Of a DNA stretch of 64,000 nt, positions 50,940 to 58,657 are shown one piece after another. The position numbers and the translations under genes are program-made. Every line of letters starts with the position of its first letter. Position 1 is the stretch's first letter. The notes under the pieces were generated by a model. That model searched no databases. It had not been told where the DNA came from and was given only the letters and a program-made list of their open reading frames with translations. This DNA is from Candidatus Helarchaeota archaeon (GTDB lineage Archaea; Asgardarchaeota; Lokiarchaeia; Helarchaeales; HEL-GB-A): positions 1-64,000 of the forward strand of contig JABXJT010000005.1 in the NCBI GenBank assembly GCA_013375455.1, written 5' to 3'.

Positions 50940-51848
50940 TTGCGACTAGTTACTCTTTATCTTCAGCCAGTGAAATTGGATACGACAGTTACGGGGGATA
51001 AGACCGATGTTATTGATACAATACGCGAGTATTTTAAAACGCATGATCCTGCCCATAAATACACTGGAAAAAGTCATTTGAGAAGTTTTGAAAAATACTA
51101 CCTTTCCTCCAATATGAAGTTATGGGTAGCATTATATGATAAAGTGAAGGGATTTGATGCACAAAGTGCTAAAAACCGAGCAGATAAAGTTGAGATTTAC
51201 TGTGAGAATGATGAACACGTCTGGGGAATTGCAAAGGCGCTCAATTACCTTTGGGAAAAAGAAAAGCGGGGGGCTTGGGCAACATTAAAGAGAGGGCGAA
51301 GAATAAAGGAAGGGGGAATGTTTGCAAACCTAGATTGGGAAAAGATAAAAAAAGCTTTTAATGTTGGAGAGGATGAGTGTAAAGCAACTTGGAACCGTTG
51401 GCTCCAACCAGGACCCACGCAGCCTTCTAGCCCTCCTAGCACGCCATCATCTTTCGAGATACCTTCACCACCACCGCCCACAACGGATCCATCAGCTTAC
51501 GAGGCACCTCCACCAGATATCGTTACAACTTTACAACCTCCCACGGCACCCCCACCACCACCTCCCACGGACCTTCCACCGCCACCACCTCCAACTATCA
51601 CGCCTCCAAGCCCATTTACTTCCATGCCCCCAACCAAAACGCCACCACCTCCAACTGTCACGCCTCCAAGCCCTTTTAGCTCCGTGCCCCCACCCGCCAC
51701 GTCGCCCGCCGCCGCTCCCCCATTGAAGGAATACAGATGCCCCGGCTGCGATGCTCCCCTGTCAACGCAAAAAATTGCGAATTTACAGAAGGGACTCAGC
51801 TGTATCTGCGAAAATTGTTTTGAAGTCATATTACCTGAAACGATATAG
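50940..51848 (+). CDS. Polyproline protein with C-terminal zinc ribbon
   Basis: 302 residues from a TTG start. Residues 1-155 form a soluble alpha/beta domain of unknown family (TIREYFKTHDPAHKY; WVALYDKVKGFD; DLDWEKIKKAFNVGE-like). Residues about 158-265 are a proline-rich linker containing PPPPPP runs and two 20-residue tandem repeats. The C-terminus is a zinc ribbon, YRCPGCDAPLS ... CICENCFEV. Polyproline tracts of this kind are ligands of profilin in eukaryotes, and Asgard archaea have profilins, so an actin-linked role is conceivable but inferred. A second ribbon lies in another frame just past the stop. Confidence 0.72.
   Translation: MRLVTLYLQPVKLDTTVTGDKTDVIDTIREYFKTHDPAHKYTGKSHLRSFEKYYLSSNMKLWVALYDKVKGFDAQSAKNRADKVEIYCENDEHVWGIAKALNYLWEKEKRGAWATLKRGRRIKEGGMFANLDWEKIKKAFNVGEDECKATWNRWLQPGPTQPSSPPSTPSSFEIPSPPPPTTDPSAYEAPPPDIVTTLQPPTAPPPPPPTDLPPPPPPTITPPSPFTSMPPTKTPPPPTVTPPSPFSSVPPPATSPAAAPPLKEYRCPGCDAPLSTQKIANLQKGLSCICENCFEVILPETI
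51582..51701 (+). repeat. Two 60-bp tandem repeats in the polyproline segment
   Basis: Two copies of a 60-base unit, 51582-51641 and 51642-51701, both beginning CCACCACCTCCAACT and containing CACGCCTCCAAGCCC. They encode PPPPT, TPPSPF and a variable end (TSMPPTKT or SSVPPPAT). Repeat length can change by slippage or recombination. Confidence 0.8.
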
Positions 51849-52024
51849 GTGCTGAAACTCCCACTACTCACGAGACAACACCAACATCAATAACGGAATT
51901 TCGCTGCACAAATTGCAAAATGCTCCTCGAACAACAAAAAGTACAATACCTACAAAAGGACATCAGTGTCTTTTGCCCGGGCTGCCTAAAATCTATACTG
52001 CTTAGCGCTCTCAATCCCGAATAG
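51849..52024 (+). pseudogene. Frameshifted second zinc ribbon after the polyproline gene
   Basis: In a frame one base off that of the previous gene the DNA reads TPTSITEFRCTNCKMLL, then QQKVQYLQKDISVFC, PGCLKSILLS and a TAG at 52022-52024. This is homologous to the first ribbon (YRCPGCDAPLSTQ, NLQKGLSC, ENCFEV), with the same CxxC and CxxC spacing. No start codon lies in this frame. A one-base shift near 51840 would fuse it to the polyproline protein, giving two ribbons. It could be a mutation, an assembly error, or programmed frameshifting. Confidence 0.55.
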
Positions 52025-52086
52025 CAACCCAACCAGACCTGCGATGCAACAGTTCCTAAATTCAAGTTGATTATATTTATTAATTC

Positions 52087-53253
52087 TTATAGAGCTTGCC
52101 GTAGAATTTTGGAGAGATCGGTTTCACTCAAGACAGCTGGATTATACCTATAACTGGAGGATTTCTTTACTTTCGCAATTATGGCTGGAAAATTACTTTC
52201 TGAAAGTCCATATTTGGACAATGCAGGTATCTCAAGCGATTTAGTCAAATCCTTCAAATACTCGATTAAAGCTTGTTGGGCATTGCTTGGATTATCAAAG
52301 GTTCGATTGGTAACAATTTCTCCCAGCTTAGCATATTTAGTGAGGGTAGGAGAATCAGGTTGTTGTTTCTTCAACACTTGGATATTTTGCTCAACGACCG
52401 CTGCCAGAAGTGCAGCACACACCACGCCATGAGGAACGGGATATAATCCACCTAAGGGGGATGCAAATCCGTGCACGGCACCGAGTCCAGCATTTGCTAA
52501 GCAGATGCCACTTAATAATGCCGCCATTGCCATGTCTTCTCTTGCAGCAAGATTTTCGCCCTGTTCATAAGCAATAAGAAGCGAATTTGTAGCCTTTTGA
52601 ATTCCTAATAACGCCAAAGCATCCGTTATGGGTTGCGCTTTCTTCGAAGTGTAAGGTTCTATCAGCTGAGTCAGGGCATCCAGACCCGCGCTGGCCGTAA
52701 CTTTTGGTGGAACCGATAGCGTGAGTGAAGGATCAACAATGGCGATTTTCGGTACGAGAAGGGGGCTGCGAATACTTGCTTTATACCCATCTTCCGGAGA
52801 TTTTATTACTGCATTCTTCGTGATTTCAGTCCCTGTACCCGCAGTGGTCGGGATGGCGATGTAAGGGGCAGCGGGATTCGAAATTTTCAAACCTTTTCCA
52901 ATTACCTCCATGTAATCACGCGCAGATCCCTCATTCGTGAGAAGTCCTGCAATGGCTTTGCCCGCATCTAATGCGCTGCCACCCCCTAGCCCCACAACCA
53001 CTTGTGCTTTAAAGTCCAAGCCTTCAGCGACACCGCGATCAACCAATTCAATAGTTGGCTCACCTTTTGCAATGAAAGTTGTAAAATCTATGCCTTTATT
53101 TTCCAATATTTTATTAATTGAAGCAGTTTTTAGAGCACTCTCACTGCCAACTATAAGTGCTCTCGATCCAAGGTCTTGAATTATTTCACCTAGACTCTGT
53201 AATTTCCCCGTTCCAAAGAAGATCTGTGGGGTAGATAATAAATTAAACTGCAT
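52087..53253 (-). CDS. Iron-containing alcohol dehydrogenase
   Basis: 388 residues of the group III/iron-ADH family. NAD(P)-binding features are GLGGGSALDAGKAIAG (near 90-105) and TAGTGTEITK (near 137). Metal ligands are in DALTQLIEPY (near 193, Asp) and GLGAVHGFASPLGGLYPVPHG (two His, near 260 and 275). It reduces aldehydes to alcohols or works in reverse. The last 18 codons occur again at 46962-47018 as a remnant. The adjacent monooxygenase gene is ten bases upstream, so the two share a transcript. Confidence 0.9.
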   Translation of the reverse strand: MQFNLLSTPQIFFGTGKLQSLGEIIQDLGSRALIVGSESALKTASINKILENKGIDFTTFIAKGEPTIELVDRGVAEGLDFKAQVVVGLGGGSALDAGKAIAGLLTNEGSARDYMEVIGKGLKISNPAAPYIAIPTTAGTGTEITKNAVIKSPEDGYKASIRSPLLVPKIAIVDPSLTLSVPPKVTASAGLDALTQLIEPYTSKKAQPITDALALLGIQKATNSLLIAYEQGENLAAREDMAMAALLSGICLANAGLGAVHGFASPLGGLYPVPHGVVCAALLAAVVEQNIQVLKKQQPDSPTLTKYAKLGEIVTNRTFDNPSNAQQALIEYLKDLTKSLEIPALSKYGLSESNFPAIIAKVKKSSSYRYNPAVLSETDLSKILRQAL

Positions 53254-53263
53254 TTAGGTACCT

Positions 53264-53578
53264 CTATTTCGATGAAAATCCTTCTTCGGACTCTGGAAAC
53301 ACGTTATCATGCTTGACTCCTTCACGTGGCTTTGCCATCATTTCTGCAACGGTTTCTCGCCATTTTTTATAATGGCTTGTTGCTTTATGGGCATCGACCC
53401 CGCCTTCACGGTAGACTTCATAGAGGAAAAACTTATTTGGATCATCAACACTTTGGAGAAAATCAAAACGAATATTGGTCGGTTCTTTTCGGGTGTTTCG
53501 AGCATTTTCCAGAGTTGCTTCTATGAAAGCATCTCGATGGTTAGGTTTCACATACACGGTCACGCAATAAATTATCAA
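53264..53578 (-). CDS. Antibiotic-biosynthesis-monooxygenase (ABM) domain protein
   Basis: 104 residues of the small ABM/YgiN/LsrG alpha-beta barrel family. Indicators are VTVYVKPNHRDAFIEAT (near 5-21), IRFDFLQSVDDPNKFFLYEVY (split by a Pro-Asn turn) and HKATSHYKKWRE (near 68). These proteins usually act as homodimers, and a His in the last helix (SHYKKW) is often functional. It lies just upstream of the iron-ADH, suggesting a shared role in redox chemistry of small carbonyls or quinones. Confidence 0.82.
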   Translation of the reverse strand: MIIYCVTVYVKPNHRDAFIEATLENARNTRKEPTNIRFDFLQSVDDPNKFFLYEVYREGGVDAHKATSHYKKWRETVAEMMAKPREGVKHDNVFPESEEGFSSK

Positions 53579-53666
53579 AACGCATCACCTTTTATCAATT
53601 AATTGTGGAATTGAGTGTTAATCCTAATTATTATTTGAACGCCTTTATAAGCAATCCTATTTTTAT

Positions 53667-54833
53667 TTAGGAGAGCTCGGCATCAAGCTTTTCAATAATG
53701 CCAACATTGAGAAGTAACGTGTTCTTCAAGCCTAATTTGGAAATAGTATCCATATTATCGCTTGATCTATGGACGTTAAGCATCGATCCCGCAGATGCAA
53801 GCCAGCAGGCTTCAAAACCCGCTTGGATGACTGGCATATAATCACTCCAAGCTCCTACGGGCAGCCATAACGATTTACATTCAATATTTTTCTTTTTTGC
53901 AACATCCATAAATAATTTATTGAGCTTATCTGACGAACTTTTCTTTGGAAATCCATAAGAAGTAATAAGACGAATGGTACCTTTCCCACCAACACCATCA
54001 AAGTTAACAAAATAGGTCCGGGAAGGATCAAACTCATGTTTATGCTTCTCCACGAAATCCGTTGCACCCCCCAAATTCAATTCTTCACTTCCCGTCGAGA
54101 TGAAGGTCAGATTGATATTTTTGGGAGGATTCGCTTTGAAATATCGGGCTAGTTCTAACATGATTCCGACGCTGGCGGCATTATCCAAAGATCCCGGAGA
54201 GTTATTTCCCGTCGCATTAAACACGTTTAAATTAGCTATCACCCCAATAACGATCGATGCAATAAAAATTCCCCAATAAAATTGTAGATCAAGCGTGCCT
54301 GAAAGCGCAAGAAATCCCCCAACTATTGTCAGGACCGCAAGAACGAGCGCACCGAAAATTGAAACAACGAAAATAATGATACGGAGTAGAACAGGAAAGG
54401 TTTGGCTTTTCGAATCCCAATGCGCCATGTAGAGCATATCGACTTTATTTGATTCTGATGGTAATTTTCCTATGAGGTTCTCTGTTACATAAATTTTCCC
54501 AAACGTGCCAAGAGAGCCAGAAACTCGAGTTACAAACATCCCTACAAGGAGCATGATGATGGAGAGAATGATGGAAGTGACTGGACTAATGAACAATAAA
54601 TACGTGGAAAGGATTAGGATTGCAGCTAGTGGAAAAAAGATAAACCGCACTATAATCCAGTTGAAAAAGGAGGTTTCAAATGTTTCGCGGTTGGCTTCAT
54701 ATCCTGCATTCTGAAATTCATCGAATACAGTTTCAATCGCTTTCTTTTCGCCCTCGGATCCAACCAATCGTGGAAAGGACAGCCGTTCTGTGATTCTATA
54801 TGCATTCTCTTCATCAATAGTCATGTCATCCAT
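53667..54833 (-). CDS. Membrane-inserted M28-family metallopeptidase
   Basis: 388 residues. The full M28 metal set is present: AHWDS (near 143-147), SLDN (near 217), GSEELNLGG (near 250), FVNFDG (near 278), and VHRSSDN near the C-terminus (near 357). A membrane hairpin is near 47-90, and two or three further helices (near 155-200) fall between HWDS and SLDN, splitting the catalytic domain, as in the M28 protein at 39333. The two are related but diverged. The 3' end is followed by a GC-poor gap before the ABM gene. Confidence 0.85.
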   Translation of the reverse strand: MDDMTIDEENAYRITERLSFPRLVGSEGEKKAIETVFDEFQNAGYEANRETFETSFFNWIIVRFIFFPLAAILILSTYLLFISPVTSIILSIIMLLVGMFVTRVSGSLGTFGKIYVTENLIGKLPSESNKVDMLYMAHWDSKSQTFPVLLRIIIFVVSIFGALVLAVLTIVGGFLALSGTLDLQFYWGIFIASIVIGVIANLNVFNATGNNSPGSLDNAASVGIMLELARYFKANPPKNINLTFISTGSEELNLGGATDFVEKHKHEFDPSRTYFVNFDGVGGKGTIRLITSYGFPKKSSSDKLNKLFMDVAKKKNIECKSLWLPVGAWSDYMPVIQAGFEACWLASAGSMLNVHRSSDNMDTISKLGLKNTLLLNVGIIEKLDAELS

Positions 54834-54963
54834 CTTCTTGACTTCTTTGATAAGGTATTAAAGCGAGTTTATATATTCTATTTTAAAAGACAATTATTGC
54901 CAGCGTATTAAAAATAGATCTTACCTTCCTCACTTTAAATTTAAATGCAGTTTGGTGGTAATC

Positions 54964-55095
54964 ATGTCAGAGAAAAAAACCAAAGATGAAGCAAAGGACC
55001 CGGAACCAGAATTCGAATACGTTCGTATTGGTTGACGAGTGTATAGAGTTCCTAAAGGGTCAAAATTCCCATATTATAGGGGAACTCGCTGTTAA
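54964..55095 (+). pseudogene. Small basic ORF interrupted by an in-frame TGA
   Basis: From ATG 54964, with GGTGGTA upstream, the frame reads MSEKKTKDEAKDPEPEFEY, then VRIG, TGA (55033-55035), then RVYRVPKGSKFPYYRGTRC and TAA. The parts before and after the stop have the same style: an acidic N-terminus and a basic Tyr/Arg-rich C-terminus. The likeliest explanation is a recent nonsense change in a gene of about 42 codons. Read-through at TGA is an alternative. Confidence 0.4.
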
Positions 55096-55266
55096 GAATC
55101 CGAAAAATATTGCTCGTCCCAAATTTCCCTCTTAAACGAAAAGTTGGAGGTTTAAGCGGTATCGTTTGCCCAAACGGATGGGATGAGTAATTAAATGGAA
55201 TTTTGAAACGTAATAGTTCAAAATACCTAATCCTGAAATTCTTCACAATTCAATAATCAAAAAAGG

Positions 55267-55545
55267 GTGAATCAAATATCCATTAGAAAGCTACGCCCAG
55301 TAAAATTACCATCAAAATCGCAGCTAAAAGCCCTTCAGGAACAATTGAAAGCACTCATGGAACAATTGATACCACTTCAAGCAGAATTTGAAGCGTGGTG
55401 TGCACTCATAAAGGCGATAGCTGACCCTGAGAGAAAGTCTCGATACCAAGCAATGTGTGCCCAGTTAGCACGACAAATTACCCAAGTCCAGCAACAAATT
55501 GCTGAAACTGAACAAAAAATTTATGAACTTCAAGTTGCCCGATGA
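55267..55545 (+). CDS. Small coiled-coil protein
   Basis: 92 residues starting at GTG 55267. After a basic N-terminus (RKLRPVKLPSKSQ) there are long Gln/Leu-rich helices: LKALQEQLKALMEQL, then WCALIKAIADPERKSR, then QLARQITQVQQQIAETEQK. This is a helical hairpin with two Cys. It probably oligomerises. No ATG alternative is well placed; the start is not certain. It is not a shadow of another gene and the codon use is like its neighbours. Confidence 0.5.
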   Translation: MNQISIRKLRPVKLPSKSQLKALQEQLKALMEQLIPLQAEFEAWCALIKAIADPERKSRYQAMCAQLARQITQVQQQIAETEQKIYELQVAR

Positions 55546-55724
55546 AATTAAAATTTCAGGGAATATGGAACAAAAAAGAAATTTCCTTCCTTGTATACCT
55601 CAGTTGGATAATGAACCATTCCATAAAATTAGGAGTAACTGAATAGTACCGAATCTTTTTATATTAGGATAAATAGTATAAAAATAAGAAACTAAGTATT
55701 TTGGAAGTAGGAAGGAAATACTGA

Positions 55725-58295
55725 ATGAGATATCTTAAGGAATTTGTCTTAATTTTACTTATTGGATTAATATTAGTAATTCCTTTTTATTACCAGAATT
55801 CTAAAGGTCATGCAGAAAAATATGAGGGTTCGAGCGTATTGTTTTCGATAAAAGGTGATCCGTTAATTTTTATTGATGGTAACGGAGGATTCACAGGATA
55901 TCCAGGATACGGCAATATAACACATCCATATATTATTGAAGACAAACTTATTGATGGTAATGGGTCGAATTGTATCGATATCCAAAACACGGATGCACAT
56001 TTCATCGTTCAAAATTGTACATTATATGATGGGTTTTATGGAATTCGATTATACAACGTGACTAATGGTATAGTGACAAATAATACCATTTACACTACTA
56101 CTTTTGGCATACTATTATCTACCTCAATAAATAATGTAATCGATAATAACACGATCCATAGCAACTTAGGAACAGGCATTGTTCTATCAGGAGGATTTAT
56201 GAATACACTTACTAATAATACCTCCTATAATAACTTTAATTATGGGATTTGGGGTGTAGGAGTAAATAATAACACCTTTATTGATAATATTTTTTATGAT
56301 AATGATTATGGTTTTCTCCTAAGTGGAACCAACAATTGCAAGCTCATTAATAACGAAGTACATGATAATAATCTCGCTGGTATTGGTTTATTCTCAAAAA
56401 GCAGTAATAACACACTCATACAAAATTTTGTATATAACAACACTGGTCACGGTATTTATCTAAATCTAGCAAATCATAACAATCTAACCAGTAATATTGC
56501 TATTGATAATTGGGAAGCGGGGTTTTTACTACTAAATTCGTGTTATAATAATACACTTTTCAACAATACCGCAAATGATAACAATGAAGATGGAATTTTC
56601 CTTTGGGTGTCGTGTGGTAATAACATAATATCGAATAATACCGCTAATTATAATAATTTTTGTGGAATTCGACTTTATAACAATGCAAGCGATAATACCA
56701 TTACAAATAATTCATGCAATCATAATAATGCAAATGGAATTGCGTTGGCCCTTTCTAGTCTTAATAATACATTAAAGTACAATTCTCTATCTTATAATCC
56801 AAATGGAATTCGGGTGATTAATTCAAATAACAACTCGATTTCGTTCAATATCGCTAATAATAATAGTCAATACGGCATCCAATTAGATAATTCTAGTTTT
56901 TGTAACATAACGTGGAATATAGCCCTTGGAAATCTTCAAGGCATAATTGAAGTTCCAATCTGTATTGGTAATTTAATTGAGAACAATAATTGTTACTATC
57001 CAGCTCTAACATCACCATCCGTCAATCCGCCCATTGGTGAGCCTTTAACCAGCTTTAATTATACAGTAAATTATACAGATGCGGACGATGATCCACCAAC
57101 ATTCGTACGTGTCTTAATTAATGGCACGGCATATGAAACAACTAAAGCAAACATACTAGATGACGTATATTATGATGGATGTATTTATAATTACACAATA
57201 GCGTTGCCAAAGGGTACTTATAATTACTCTTTTACAGCAAGTGATGGAGTTACAACAATTACGACTGGCATCTTTGTAGGGCCGCTCACTAATTATGAAC
57301 CTATTTTGAGTAATTATTATGTTTCTCCTCCCGCAGGAAATACTTTAACAAATTTTACATTCTATGCTAATTATACAGATGCAGATGATGATCAACCCAC
57401 GTTGGTTCGCGTCTTAATTGATGGTATTCCATATAGTATGGCAAAAGAAAATGTGAACGATACTACTTTTACGGATGGTTGTATTTACGTTCATACAACT
57501 AAGCTTTCAGAGGGATATCATAATTTCTCAATTGAAGCAAGTGATGGATTTATTATCGTGAGTACTGAAAATTCATCCGAACCTTACGTGAATTACAACC
57601 CGACCCTTACTAATTATAATATCTCGCCTTTAACAGGAAATCCAACCACAAATATTTCATTTTTGATAAATTATACAGATGTAGAAAATGACGCTCCAAT
57701 TTATGTTCAAGTTCTAATAAACGGCGTTCCGTTTTCGATGACCAAACAAAATTCAAGTGAAGTTTCTTATTTCGACGGCTGTATTTATACCCATACAACG
57801 AATTTATCGAAAGGCTCCCACAACATTTCGTTTCAAACAAGTGATGGCTTTGTTGTCGTGCAGACTCAAAACTACTCTGGCCCGCTCATAAATTGGGAGC
57901 CAGTTTTAACAGAAGGAAAAATAAATTTAGAAGTTGGAGATATAAACACAATTTTTTCATATTCAGTGAATTATTCGGATAAAGATAACGAAGCTCCGAT
58001 TTTTATTCATGTCAGGATTGATGGTATTCCATTTGAAATGTCTAAACAAAATCAAAGTGATAATAACTACACGGATGGCTGCATCTATTTTTATAATACA
58101 GGATTATCAATTGGAAATCATACTTACTCTTTTAAAGCAAGCGATGGATTTATTAATATAAGTACTGGGGAAACGCCTGGACCTGTAGTATCAGCGATTG
58201 ATGAGAGGCGGATACCGGGATTTACAGTTTGGTTTGTTCTATTGAGTTTATTAATATATTATATTATCAAGAAGCGCAAATATCATCAATTATAG
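55725..58295 (+). CDS. NosD-type beta-helix surface protein with four Ig-like repeats
   Basis: 856 residues. A signal peptide (FVLILLIGLILVIPFYY, near 8-24) is followed by a right-handed parallel beta-helix domain (about 60-425) made of many 22-24-residue coils rich in Asn/Gly/Ile (patterns such as NNTIYNN and GIYL). Four Ig-like repeats (about 430-815) each have a conserved NYTDxDDD and DGCIY motif. The C-terminus is RRIPGF, a hydrophobic helix and KKRKYHQL. The beta-helix likely binds carbohydrate and the tail is a sorting-like signal shared with the protein at 18715. No catalytic triad is evident. Confidence 0.8.
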   Translation: MRYLKEFVLILLIGLILVIPFYYQNSKGHAEKYEGSSVLFSIKGDPLIFIDGNGGFTGYPGYGNITHPYIIEDKLIDGNGSNCIDIQNTDAHFIVQNCTLYDGFYGIRLYNVTNGIVTNNTIYTTTFGILLSTSINNVIDNNTIHSNLGTGIVLSGGFMNTLTNNTSYNNFNYGIWGVGVNNNTFIDNIFYDNDYGFLLSGTNNCKLINNEVHDNNLAGIGLFSKSSNNTLIQNFVYNNTGHGIYLNLANHNNLTSNIAIDNWEAGFLLLNSCYNNTLFNNTANDNNEDGIFLWVSCGNNIISNNTANYNNFCGIRLYNNASDNTITNNSCNHNNANGIALALSSLNNTLKYNSLSYNPNGIRVINSNNNSISFNIANNNSQYGIQLDNSSFCNITWNIALGNLQGIIEVPICIGNLIENNNCYYPALTSPSVNPPIGEPLTSFNYTVNYTDADDDPPTFVRVLINGTAYETTKANILDDVYYDGCIYNYTIALPKGTYNYSFTASDGVTTITTGIFVGPLTNYEPILSNYYVSPPAGNTLTNFTFYANYTDADDDQPTLVRVLIDGIPYSMAKENVNDTTFTDGCIYVHTTKLSEGYHNFSIEASDGFIIVSTENSSEPYVNYNPTLTNYNISPLTGNPTTNISFLINYTDVENDAPIYVQVLINGVPFSMTKQNSSEVSYFDGCIYTHTTNLSKGSHNISFQTSDGFVVVQTQNYSGPLINWEPVLTEGKINLEVGDINTIFSYSVNYSDKDNEAPIFIHVRIDGIPFEMSKQNQSDNNYTDGCIYFYNTGLSIGNHTYSFKASDGFINISTGETPGPVVSAIDERRIPGFTVWFVLLSLLIYYIIKKRKYHQL

Positions 58296-58329
58296 TAAGC
58301 TCTTGAAATCTGCAGAAAACTATCTGTCG

Positions 58330-58473
58330 CTAAATTAAACCCTTTAATTTCAACTCAATATAATATTCAATCAATGCTGAAGGGACATCATTGAAATCAA
58401 ATTCATCGATGCCAACAACTTCTTCGAGATAAGCAATTTTAAATTTTGTCGTTATATCTTCCTTGTCATTCAT
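58330..58473 (-). CDS. Very small acidic protein
   Basis: The open frame runs from 58533, but an ATG at 58473 gives the more credible 47-residue protein: MNDKEDITTKFKIAYLEEV, then GIDEFDFNDVPSALIEYYIEL and a basic end. It is helical, acidic and soluble. GAGGT lies a few bases ahead of the start on the minus strand. Family not recognised. It may be a small regulatory protein; a shadow is also possible, since no homologue can be tested here. Confidence 0.4.
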   Translation of the reverse strand: MNDKEDITTKFKIAYLEEVVGIDEFDFNDVPSALIEYYIELKLKGLI

Positions 58474-58657
58474 CTTAAAATCTCCACAAACCTCTCTAAT
58501 TGACGGAATGTAACACATTATGTCTAATAACAAAAAATTCTTTTAAAAGGGTTCTGTTTACGATAGATCAGATTAAACAGATACTGGTCGGAGAGATCCC
58601 TGAAAGTATTATGCGCAAATTTAAATCATAGAAAAAAGGAAAGATATTAGAGAAAAA

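Noticed and set aside
51497..51871. Gly-rich minus-strand frame opposite the polyproline segment
   Set aside because: The Gly runs are simply the complement of proline codons.
56040..57000. Repetitive AT-rich DNA that might be a repeat array or CRISPR
   Set aside because: The repeats are degenerate coils of the beta-helix protein, in frame and without constant spacers.
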